From contig CAYJMF010000053.1 in assembly GCA_964370855.1 (NCBI GenBank), positions 1-32,882 of the forward strand: DNA of 32,882 nt. Reading direction: 5' to 3'. This DNA is from JAKLKS01 sp964370855. Its GTDB lineage: Bacteria > Planctomycetota > JAJSAM01 > JAKLKS01. The position numbers and the translations under genes were made by a program. Below, one piece after another: positions 8,148-15,381 of this stretch (position 1 is the first letter of the stretch; every line of letters begins with the position of its first letter). The notes below the pieces were generated by a model. It had not been told where the DNA came from. It ran no database searches and worked only from the letters and a program-made list of their open reading frames with translations.

Positions 8148-10283
8148 ATGACTACCCACCTACTTCTCAAGGTCGGCTGCTCAGTACTTGCACTGTGCGG
8201 TGCTGCAGTTTCTGCACTGGCCAATTCGATTCAATACCCCGGCTTCAATGACCCGCAAGCCGTCGGCGGGCAGTACACTTTCCGAGCCACACCGTCGGGA
8301 ACTTACACCGTGAGGTGGGACACCAATATTCAAGAAGGTCATTTCGGACCGCCTTCCTCCCCGTCGTCTTCTGCATTCGGTCCGGTGGTGGTTTACACAG
8401 CAACGGCGGCATCCGCTCCCGCGCCCCCGGTGTATTCAGGCGTTCTTTGCACGTTCACTCCAAGCGATCCGACTTTGGAGGTAATCGCCGTGTGGGTTTC
8501 GTTTCGCAACTACAAACTCACACCAATTCCGGACGACGATTACTCGTTGCGCAAGCCTGCTGAGCCTGAGCTACTTGGGACTGAGTCGTTCTTGGTGCCG
8601 AAGGGTAAGGACATCAGGCATCGCTTTACCCTGGTCGGACCGCCAGGGCAGGTTTGGATCGACCTACCACTCACCACGTCCCAGAACGGGGGCAGGATTG
8701 GACTCCCGCCGCCTGCTCCTCCCCTTGCCACAGGAGTGAACCTGTGGGCTGATGGCAATCCCGCCACGGAATATGTCATCTCATCCGATGGCCTGGGCGG
8801 GGGAACCTTGATGAGTGGCAATACCACAAGCGCCTCGAGAGACGATGTGGCAATGAAGTACAGAATCCTAGATACGGGGAGTCTTGACTGGACGGACCTG
8901 TCAAAGGGTGTGGCGTCGTGGCAGCGGTATGCCAATGGCCCGGTTATTACCCAAGTGACGATGACTGTCGTAGAGATCGAAACCGTCGATCCGACCAGTG
9001 ATGATACCGTGGACCTCCACGGAGAGCCTTGCGTGAGAGTCATGATCAACTCTCGAGAGGCCGATCAGAATCGCTACCACACTACGTATCAGACCAAGGA
9101 CCAGGAGTTGGCCGTCAAGGTTGTTGTCAAGCCTCATAATACCTGGGGTGCGACTCTGTGGATGAAGTCCTATGATCCCGACGACACGTCTCCATACGAC
9201 ACGGATCCTAGCCTCAACGACAACCTCCAGGGCCAATATCCGAAGGGCCATCTGAAGGCCGATTCGGGACACTCGGTAGTTGCTGGGACCGAGCAGCTTG
9301 AGGGAGGCAAAGTCTACTGTTGCGCGCTCAAGGAGACCAACAGTATCGGGACGCTGAAAGCGGTTCTGGTCGTCTCACCGAAGTGCTCGGGAGACAACTA
9401 CGAAGTACGAGTCGGCTTCACACCAGACCTTGACAATTGTGTGCCGGAGGCCAAGAAAACGGCAACTCTAGTGGCTTGGAAACGCTACTACTTTGAGGTA
9501 GACCGGATGGAGAAGCCAGTCGCCATTTCTCCACTCGGAACGGCGTATTCCCCGACCTCGGGAACTCCCACCGAGATCCAGCTTGTTGATGCCACAGGGT
9601 TCTCAAGCGGGGCCCCTCAGATCGTGGTGCATGATTTCCAAACCGGAGAGCAGGAACCGGCGACTATCCAAAGCGTCGATTACCAGCTCGCGAAGATCGT
9701 CATCACAAGTCCCCTCCAAAGGGCATTCTCGGCGACCTCGGCTGGGGTTGCAACCGCAGCGACCCAAGGGTACTTCGAAGCCGACACCTCTATGCTGGAG
9801 ACTCTACTCACGGATGCCTTTGTGGAAGTCCGTTCGGCCGATAGCGGCGCAAGTACCCTGCCATTCCGGGGGTTTTACGCGCAAGACCCGTCAAATATTC
9901 TAACAGGCTACTCGACTGCTCACTTCTCGAATCTTAACTCGGACTTCCACCTGTGGGTGGCCGGCCTGGGGCACACGACCTTTACTGCACCCGGCGACGA
10001 AATGGGGTATGCATTCACGAGCACGAATCGGTGCTTCGTATTCACCGACTCCATCCAGCAACTCTATTCCAGCGAGGGGGACAGGCAAACGTGGATCCGG
10101 GTCACCTCCCAACATGAGGTAGGCCACAACTCAGCCACGCTCTTGGTTCCGGACTGTTCCCACACCAGTAATGTGGGGCAGGATTCAACTGCTTGCGTCA
10201 TGCAGTCCCCTGCGCCTGGGAATCCCGGACTCAGAGCCGATTCAAGCGAGCTCCTTCGGATTCGTCGTAGCGATAAGCCATAG
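8148..10283 (+). CDS. Large secreted protein with a zincin-type HExxH motif
   Basis: A 711-residue protein with a Sec signal peptide (MTTHLLLKVGCSVLALCGAA, cleavage after about residue 26 in SALA). Residues about 27-460 look like beta-rich extracellular domains with conserved-looking Gly/Pro/Asp turns and Cys residues. A segment around KRYYFEVDRMEKP is followed by an adhesin-like region. Near the C-terminus HEVGHN (H656, E657, H660) is a classic zinc metallopeptidase motif. Downstream H672 and a CVMQ segment (M685) could be a third ligand and a metzincin-like Met-turn, although the spacing differs from the HExxHxxGxxH rule. Start at 8148 is preferred over the in-frame ATG at 8100 because AGGGAG and the signal peptide fit it. 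Base composition is clearly lower in G+C than the backbone. The next gene follows after 15 nt. Substrate and export partner are unknown. Confidence 0.78.
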   Translation: MTTHLLLKVGCSVLALCGAAVSALANSIQYPGFNDPQAVGGQYTFRATPSGTYTVRWDTNIQEGHFGPPSSPSSSAFGPVVVYTATAASAPAPPVYSGVLCTFTPSDPTLEVIAVWVSFRNYKLTPIPDDDYSLRKPAEPELLGTESFLVPKGKDIRHRFTLVGPPGQVWIDLPLTTSQNGGRIGLPPPAPPLATGVNLWADGNPATEYVISSDGLGGGTLMSGNTTSASRDDVAMKYRILDTGSLDWTDLSKGVASWQRYANGPVITQVTMTVVEIETVDPTSDDTVDLHGEPCVRVMINSREADQNRYHTTYQTKDQELAVKVVVKPHNTWGATLWMKSYDPDDTSPYDTDPSLNDNLQGQYPKGHLKADSGHSVVAGTEQLEGGKVYCCALKETNSIGTLKAVLVVSPKCSGDNYEVRVGFTPDLDNCVPEAKKTATLVAWKRYYFEVDRMEKPVAISPLGTAYSPTSGTPTEIQLVDATGFSSGAPQIVVHDFQTGEQEPATIQSVDYQLAKIVITSPLQRAFSATSAGVATAATQGYFEADTSMLETLLTDAFVEVRSADSGASTLPFRGFYAQDPSNILTGYSTAHFSNLNSDFHLWVAGLGHTTFTAPGDEMGYAFTSTNRCFVFTDSIQQLYSSEGDRQTWIRVTSQHEVGHNSATLLVPDCSHTSNVGQDSTACVMQSPAPGNPGLRADSSELLRIRRSDKP

Positions 10284-10298
10284 GCATGGAGGGCCGAA

Positions 10299-11420
10299 AT
10301 GACAGTTTCGAGAAGGCAACCCATGCGCACCCTCCTGCTTGCGGGGGGCAGCCTGTTCGTGGTCATCGGCTTGGCCAACTTGTTCACGACCAGAGAGCCC
10401 GATGGCCCGTCATACCGTCCGCAGGAGCAACCCTCCAGCGATGGCGCTAGCGGGAGTCAAGAAGCCTCGCCATCATTGCCAGCAACGGCGTCGAGTGGCC
10501 AGACGGAGCCGGCGCAGGTTGCGGGTGTCAATCCCACAAGCGGACCTCTTCGAGAGGATTCTGCTACTGAGGGCTCACGGGGTCCATCGGAAGGAGTTGT
10601 AGCTACTGAAGAAGTGCTGCCGCGGACTAGAGTCTCTTTGCAGCCGATCCTAAGAACGGACGGCCTTCGACTCACGGGGTGGGTCGAGGGAGGGGTTTAC
10701 GATTGGTCTGAACCCATCCGCGCAGAACTGACGCTCGAGAATGCTGGGTTCGCATCCATTTCCATGGACCAATCGTTGTTCAGCGTTAACAGTGATGCTC
10801 TCGCCCTGGAAGTTCTGTTCGAAGACGGGTACAAGTGTGAGCGTATTCGCGAGATTGGTACCGTTCACGGAGAACGGCCGAAGGTGGTCCTTGGACAGGG
10901 GGAAGTGAGATCCCTTGCCGTGGAGCTGAGCAAGTGGGTGAAGATGACGATGATCGGGAAGTACTCTGTGCGAATTGGCGTTGATCCCAATCTGAATTGG
11001 GGGGATGGCGCAGAAACTGAGTGGTTGGGAGGCTCTGTGGAATTGCTGGTCTCCAAGCCATCGGAGTCCCGTATCAAGGAAATGCTGGAAACAATTCCCG
11101 CCGAGGCTCCGTGGAGCGAGTACTACTACTTGGACATTTCAAGGGCAACGGACACGGCCGATGAGAGGCTCGTGGAGCGCATGGAAGCGTTGTCCAAGCG
11201 GATCGATGGCGAACTTAAGGAGCGCGGAGATGTACCGAATCGAATTGTAGAGGAGATCCGGTTCTTTAGCGAAAAGCGCGAAGTCTGGAGTATTATCAGG
11301 AACGAACGCTGGGATGAGTTGAGAAGGTACCTTGAGCGGGACAGTATGCAGTCCTTCCCTCGCAGGCAACTGCAGGAATTGATCACTGCTGCATTCTCCA
11401 GCAAGATCCCCCCGAAGTAG
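10299..11420 (+). CDS. Membrane-anchored or secreted protein of unknown function, partner of the zincin-like protein
   Basis: A 373-residue protein with a strong ribosome binding site (GGAGGG at 10288-10293), 15 nt after the zincin-like gene, so the two are very likely one operon. Residues about 9-29 (MRTLLLAGGSLFVVIGLANL) form a signal anchor or signal peptide. Residues 33-105 are a Ser/Pro/Gly/Glu-rich low-complexity linker. Residues 110-255 look like a beta-sandwich (RLTGWVEGGVYDWSEPIRAELTLENAG resembles Ig-like/BsuPI-type folds). The C-terminal 115 residues are charged alpha-helical (VERMEALSKRIDGELKERGD, RWDELRRYLERD). I do not recognise a family. It may hold, inhibit or present the upstream protein. 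An ATG at 10323 is an alternative start. Confidence 0.7.
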   Translation: MTVSRRQPMRTLLLAGGSLFVVIGLANLFTTREPDGPSYRPQEQPSSDGASGSQEASPSLPATASSGQTEPAQVAGVNPTSGPLREDSATEGSRGPSEGVVATEEVLPRTRVSLQPILRTDGLRLTGWVEGGVYDWSEPIRAELTLENAGFASISMDQSLFSVNSDALALEVLFEDGYKCERIREIGTVHGERPKVVLGQGEVRSLAVELSKWVKMTMIGKYSVRIGVDPNLNWGDGAETEWLGGSVELLVSKPSESRIKEMLETIPAEAPWSEYYYLDISRATDTADERLVERMEALSKRIDGELKERGDVPNRIVEEIRFFSEKREVWSIIRNERWDELRRYLERDSMQSFPRRQLQELITAAFSSKIPPK

Positions 11421-11436
11421 CGGGGTGCAAGGATGC

Positions 11437-11560
11437 GCCAGGCGGGCCGTTCTCCAAGAAGTCATTGATGGCCGGATGTAGTGTCGCCCGTGGCATACGC
11501 GTCCCCCACTCCCAGCAGCGCACGGTGGTGACGTCCACCGCCATGCGGCGGGGGGCCTGA
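11437..11560 (-). pseudogene. XRE-type helix-turn-helix fragment cut at the IS left end
   Basis: Read on the minus strand, about 35 residues give AVDVTTVRCWEWGTRMP followed by RATLHPAINDFLENG. This is the second half of a Cro/C1-type HTH (recognition helix TTVRCWEWG, then PRA..PAI..FL). The N-terminal half is absent: a few residues further upstream lies the terminal repeat of the IS at 11567, and nothing matching is found beyond the right end of the IS at 14051. It is therefore a regulator remnant, not a working gene. Confidence 0.5.
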
Positions 11561-11566
11561 CGTGAA

Positions 11567-11583
11567 TCCAGACCTCCTGACAT
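11567..11583 (+). repeat. Left terminal inverted repeat
   Basis: TCCAGACCTCCTGACAT is the exact reverse complement of 14035-14051. Confidence 0.9.
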
Positions 11584-11630
11584 GGGGATCCGCTCTTCAT
11601 AGGGGAAACGGGCTGATCAGGCGGATCCGG

Positions 11631-11655
11631 GTGCGGACCCAAACGTGTCCGGTTT
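11631..11655 (+). repeat. Sub-terminal 25-nt motif upstream of the transposase
   Basis: GTGCGGACCCAAACGTGTCC followed by GGTTT, 28 nt before the transposase ATG. It matches the two copies inside the gene, and part of it recurs inverted at the right end. Confidence 0.8.
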
Positions 11656-11682
11656 TTCGGCCCTGCGAGGCAGTCTGGGGGG

Positions 11683-14028
11683 ATGCCACGAGAGCCATCG
11701 ACGCAGGGTGAGCTGTTCGCAGAGGTAGGGCCGCCGGCCGGGACGGTGGTCGTCAACGAGCGGTGCGTCGTGCAGACACGGGACGGGTTCCGTGTCGTGG
11801 TGTGCGCCGGGGTTCCGCTGCTGCACTTCACGGTGGACGATCGCATGGCGCAGGCGCTGGCCGTCGTGAGCCTTGTCGAGCAGGGGTGGGCGACGCAGTT
11901 GGAGGTGGCGACCGCCTTCGGCCTGACCACCCGCACTGTGCGCCGCTACCAAGAGCGCATCGCCCGGGGAGGGCTTGCCGCTTTTGGTCGCCGTGGCGGA
12001 TACCCCGCGGGCCGGCCGAGGCAGCGTGCCTCGCGCACCAAGCTCATCCAGCGGCTCAAGGCCGAGGGGATGTCCAACCGCGGTATCGCCGCCCGGGCCG
12101 GGATCACCGAGAAGGCCGTGCGGAAGGTGCTCCGGCGGCTCGGATGGAAGCCGGCGGCGCCGGAGCCGCAGGCGCTCCTGCCGCTGAGCGGGGAGGATGG
12201 GGAAGATGCGGACCCAAACCTTTCCGTTCCCCCGCCCTCGGCCGCCCGGTCCTCGAAGGAGAAGGGCCACGTGGAGTCGGAATCCGGGACGGGGAGCGCC
12301 GCTGCCGGTGCGGACCCAAACATGTCCGCTCTCTCCGGCGAGGAGAGCCCCGTTACCGTGGACGGGGACCCCGCCGACCGGCCCGGGGACCGGCTGCTGG
12401 CCTACCTGGGACTGCTCGACGACGCGGCCCCGGTGTTCGCGTCCACCCCGAAGTTACCGCGGGCAGGAGTGCTCCTGGCGATCCCCGGGTTGCTGGGGAC
12501 GGGGGTGCTGGAGTGTGCCCGGTCGGTCTTCGGGGACATCGGGCCGGCCTTCTACGGACTGCGGACCTCCGTGGTGGCCTTCGTGCTCATGGCGCTCCTG
12601 CGCATCAAGAGGCCCGAGGGCCTCAAGGAGCAGTCCCCCGAGGACCTCGGCCGGCTCCTCGGCCTGGACCGCGCCCCGGAGGTCAAGACCCTCCGCCGAA
12701 AGCTCGGTCGGCTCGCCTCCCACGGACGCGCCGCCGCCTTCGGACGGGCCCTGGCGCTACGTCGCGTCGCCGCCCACGGCCCCGCCATGGGGTTCCTGTA
12801 CATAGACGGGCACGTGCGCGTCTACCACGGCAAGCACACACTGCCCAAGGCCCACGTCGCACGCATGAGGATCTGTGCACCGGCCACCTCGGACTACTGG
12901 GTCAACGACACCATGGGGGAGCCGCTGTTCGTCGTCACCGCCGAGGCCAACGGGGGACTCGTCCAGATGCTCCCCCCATTGCTCGGCGAAGTCCGCGCGC
13001 TCGTCGGCGAGCGCCGCGTCTCCGTCGTCTTCGACCGCGGCGGCTGGAGCCCAGCCCTCTTCCAGACCCTCATCGATCAGGGCTTCGACATCCTCACCTA
13101 CCGCAAGGGCGCTTCCCGCAGAGTGCCGCTTCGGCTCTTCCGCAAGGAGACCGCCGTCATCGAGGGGCGTGAGGTCGCCTACACCCTCCCCGACCAGGGC
13201 ATTCGCCTCCTCAAGGGCAAGGTTCGTATGCGCCAGGTCACCCGGCTCACCGACACCGGCCACCAGACCTCCATCATCACCAGCCGCCGCGACCTGCCGG
13301 CCGTGGAGGTGGCCTTCCGGATGTTCGAGCGGTGGAGGCAGGAGAACTTCTTCAAGTACCTGCGCGAGGAGTACGCCCTGGACGCTCTCCTCCAGTACGC
13401 GGTCGAGGAGGACGACGCCCTGCGCGAAGTGCCCAACCCGCGCCACAAGGAGCTCACCGCCCAAATCCGCCGGGCACAGACCGAGGCCACCTGGATCGCC
13501 TCCCGCTACGGCTACCAGGCCCTGGGAAACAGCGAGCAGCAGCGCCGCACCATGCGGGGATTCAATATCGCCAACGCCGCCGACGGCCGCGCCCTCCAGG
13601 CCGCCCTCGATCGTGTCCAACGGCTACGGGCACGCCGCGCTCGAGTCCCCACCCGCGTCCCGGTCGGAGACGTCGTCCCGGGGACCGTCGTGAGGCTGGC
13701 CGCCGAACGCCAGCATCTCTCCAGCCTCTTCAAGATGGTCGCCTACCAGGCGGAAGGTGATCTCTTGAACCGTCTCCGACCTCACTACCACCGGACCGAC
13801 CAGGAGGGCCGCACCCTCGTCCAGACCGCCCTCTCCTCCGCCGCCGACATCGAAGTCACCCCGACCGAATTCCGGGTCACCCTTGCCCCCCTCAGCTCAC
13901 CTCACCGGACCCGGGCCATCGCCATGCTCTGCAACGAACTCAACGCCACTCCCGTGAACTTCCCGGGAACCGCCCTCCGCATGGCCTTCTCGGTCGCCGA
14001 AAGGGGGGCAAACCGGACAAATCGGTGA
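11683..14028 (+). CDS. Intact two-HTH DDE transposase
   Basis: A 781-residue transposase. Two helix-turn-helix regions occupy residues 69-90 (WATQLEVATAFGLTTRTVRR) and 121-154 (LKAEGMSNRGIAARAGITEK), followed by a low-complexity linker to about residue 220 that carries ADPNLS and ADPNMS repeats. The catalytic core has D375 (YIDGHVRVYHGK), D451 (VVFDRGGWSP) and E554 (RWRQENFFKYLREEY). The RWxxENFFKY block resembles the Y/F-R-E signature of IS4-type transposases. The ATG at 11683 follows a GGGGGG stretch. The decayed copy at 5216-7525 is a homologue of about two-thirds identity by eye. No accessory gene is carried. It is likely still able to transpose if ends and gene are intact as they appear. 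Confidence 0.85.
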   Translation: MPREPSTQGELFAEVGPPAGTVVVNERCVVQTRDGFRVVVCAGVPLLHFTVDDRMAQALAVVSLVEQGWATQLEVATAFGLTTRTVRRYQERIARGGLAAFGRRGGYPAGRPRQRASRTKLIQRLKAEGMSNRGIAARAGITEKAVRKVLRRLGWKPAAPEPQALLPLSGEDGEDADPNLSVPPPSAARSSKEKGHVESESGTGSAAAGADPNMSALSGEESPVTVDGDPADRPGDRLLAYLGLLDDAAPVFASTPKLPRAGVLLAIPGLLGTGVLECARSVFGDIGPAFYGLRTSVVAFVLMALLRIKRPEGLKEQSPEDLGRLLGLDRAPEVKTLRRKLGRLASHGRAAAFGRALALRRVAAHGPAMGFLYIDGHVRVYHGKHTLPKAHVARMRICAPATSDYWVNDTMGEPLFVVTAEANGGLVQMLPPLLGEVRALVGERRVSVVFDRGGWSPALFQTLIDQGFDILTYRKGASRRVPLRLFRKETAVIEGREVAYTLPDQGIRLLKGKVRMRQVTRLTDTGHQTSIITSRRDLPAVEVAFRMFERWRQENFFKYLREEYALDALLQYAVEEDDALREVPNPRHKELTAQIRRAQTEATWIASRYGYQALGNSEQQRRTMRGFNIANAADGRALQAALDRVQRLRARRARVPTRVPVGDVVPGTVVRLAAERQHLSSLFKMVAYQAEGDLLNRLRPHYHRTDQEGRTLVQTALSSAADIEVTPTEFRVTLAPLSSPHRTRAIAMLCNELNATPVNFPGTALRMAFSVAERGANRTNR
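12206..12332 (+). repeat. Two direct copies of the 25-nt IS motif inside the transposase gene
   Basis: Copies at 12206-12230 (ATGCGGACCCAAACCTTTCC...) and 12308-12332 (GTGCGGACCCAAACATGTCC...), 102 nt apart and in the same frame, encode ADPNLSVP and ADPNMSAL. They match the sub-terminal copy at 11631-11655. Confidence 0.8.
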
Positions 14029-14034
14029 GGCCCT

Positions 14035-14051
14035 ATGTCAGGAGGTCTGGA
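14035..14051 (-). repeat. Right terminal inverted repeat
   Basis: ATGTCAGGAGGTCTGGA, exact reverse complement of 11567-11583. Confidence 0.9.
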
Positions 14052-14122
14052 CTCAGCAGACTCCCGTGGAGTCCCTTCATAGCCACACTCGATACTTTTC
14101 CGCTCACACGCTTTCCTCCCCC

Positions 14123-15376
14123 CTAGAGGACTTCCCGCAACAGGCCGCAGAGCCTCTGCTTCCACTTCGTCAGCAGTGGCCGCTGCGACCACGCGACCGG
14201 GTCGAGCGCGACGGAGTGCCCGAGGTCCCTCCGGTAGACCTCCTCGAGCTTCTCCGCGAACCCGCGCCCCAGCACGTCCAGCGAGATCTCGTGGTTGATC
14301 CGGAACGACCGGATGTCCATGTTCGCCGACCCCACGATGGACCAGCCCCGGTCCACCACCACCGTCTTCTGGTGCAGGACCGGCCCGAGCCGCTCGTGGA
14401 TCGCCACCCCGGCCCGCATCAGCCGCCCGTAGGTCGACCGCCCCGCCTCCATGGCCATCGGCACGTCGGAGTTCGACGGCACCACGAGCCCCACCTCCAC
14501 CCCGCGCCGCGCCGCCCGCGTGAGCGTCCACAGCACACGCGCGTCGGGCATGAAGTAGGACTGCGTCGCGTGGATCGACGTCCGCGCCGCCGCGAAGGCG
14601 CGGCGGAGCACGATTCTCACGTAGGGCCGCCCCGTCACCGGGTTCGAGGGCAGGACCCGCACCCCGTGGTCGCCGGCCTCGGCGAGTTCCGGGAAGTAGT
14701 CCGCATCCGCCACCGCGTCCCCCTCCTTCCGCCAGCGGCACCCCATGAAGGCCCGCTGGAGGTGCTTCACCGCCGGCCCCTCCACCTTGAGGTGCACGTC
14801 CAGCCAGCGCCCCGGCTTCCCCTCGGCGGAGGCGTACTCGTCGCCGATGTTCATCCCCCCCGTGAACCCGACCCGCCCGTCCACCACGAGGATCTTGCGG
14901 TGGTTGCGCCGCATCAGCACCCAGCGCCCGTGCTTCACCTGCCAGGGCGCCACCGGGTTGTAGAGGAGGACGTGCACCCCCCGCGCGGCGAGGTCCTCGA
15001 AGAAGGCCGCGGGCACGTTCCAGCAGCCCACGGCGTCCACGGTCACGTTCACCACCACGCCGGCGGCGGCCTTCCGGACCAGGGCGTCGGCGAAGCGCCG
15101 CCCCGCGGCGTCGGCCTCGAAGATGTAGGACTCCAGGTTCACGTGGTCCCGCGCCGACTCGATGGCGTCGAGCATCGCGTCGTAGGCCGGCGCCCCGCGA
15201 TCGTAGAGCGTCACCCGGTTCCCGAAGGTCACCGGGTGGATCCGGAAGTGGCCCATGGACCGCAGCAGGTAGGGCGGCGTCGCCCGGGCCGCGGAGAGCC
15301 GGACGCGGGGGCGGGGAGGGGCGAGCCCCGGGATGAGGGCGAGTCCGGGCCTGCGGTCGAGGCGGTGCCTGGCCAT
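14123..15376 (-). CDS. clsB: Cardiolipin synthase / phospholipase D family protein
   Basis: A 417-residue PLD-superfamily enzyme with two HKD motifs: HRKILVVDG (H159, K161, D166) followed by GGMNIGDEY, and HQKTVVVD (H335, K337, D342) followed by GSANMDIRS. This paired arrangement, and the lack of N-terminal membrane helices, resemble ClsB-type cardiolipin synthases, which make cardiolipin at the inner membrane. The symbol is by resemblance; ClsA-like or other phosphatidyl transfer activity is possible. The ATG at 15376 lies five nucleotides after the stop of the AsmA-like gene, so the two are co-transcribed. M41 is an alternative start. The stop lies only 71 nt from the IS right end, but the gene looks complete. 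Confidence 0.88.
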   Translation of the reverse strand: MARHRLDRRPGLALIPGLAPPRPRVRLSAARATPPYLLRSMGHFRIHPVTFGNRVTLYDRGAPAYDAMLDAIESARDHVNLESYIFEADAAGRRFADALVRKAAAGVVVNVTVDAVGCWNVPAAFFEDLAARGVHVLLYNPVAPWQVKHGRWVLMRRNHRKILVVDGRVGFTGGMNIGDEYASAEGKPGRWLDVHLKVEGPAVKHLQRAFMGCRWRKEGDAVADADYFPELAEAGDHGVRVLPSNPVTGRPYVRIVLRRAFAAARTSIHATQSYFMPDARVLWTLTRAARRGVEVGLVVPSNSDVPMAMEAGRSTYGRLMRAGVAIHERLGPVLHQKTVVVDRGWSIVGSANMDIRSFRINHEISLDVLGRGFAEKLEEVYRRDLGHSVALDPVAWSQRPLLTKWKQRLCGLLREVL

Positions 15377-15381
15377 GGCCG

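Larger units (their letters stand above)
11567..14051 (+). mobile_element. Intact insertion sequence with perfect 17-bp inverted ends
   Basis: The 2485-bp element is bounded by TCCAGACCTCCTGACAT at 11567-11583 and its exact reverse complement at 14035-14051. Pairing continues inward for three more bases after one mismatch. A single intact transposase gene occupies most of the element. Just inside the ends lie inverted copies of a sub-terminal motif, TGTCCGGTTT at 11646-11655 and AAACCGGACA at 14010-14019, likely transposase binding sites. I could not see a convincing target-site duplication (left flank GACGTGAA, right flank CTCAGCAG). Family is uncertain. Confidence 0.85.

Noticed and set aside
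5216..14051. Active composite transposon
   Set aside because: The flanking copies are diverged and the left one lacks its outer end. No outer target duplication is seen.
14059..14073. Short hairpin GACTCC-CGT-GGAGTC between the IS and the cardiolipin synthase gene as a terminator
   Set aside because: Only a six-base stem with no T-run; too weak to call.
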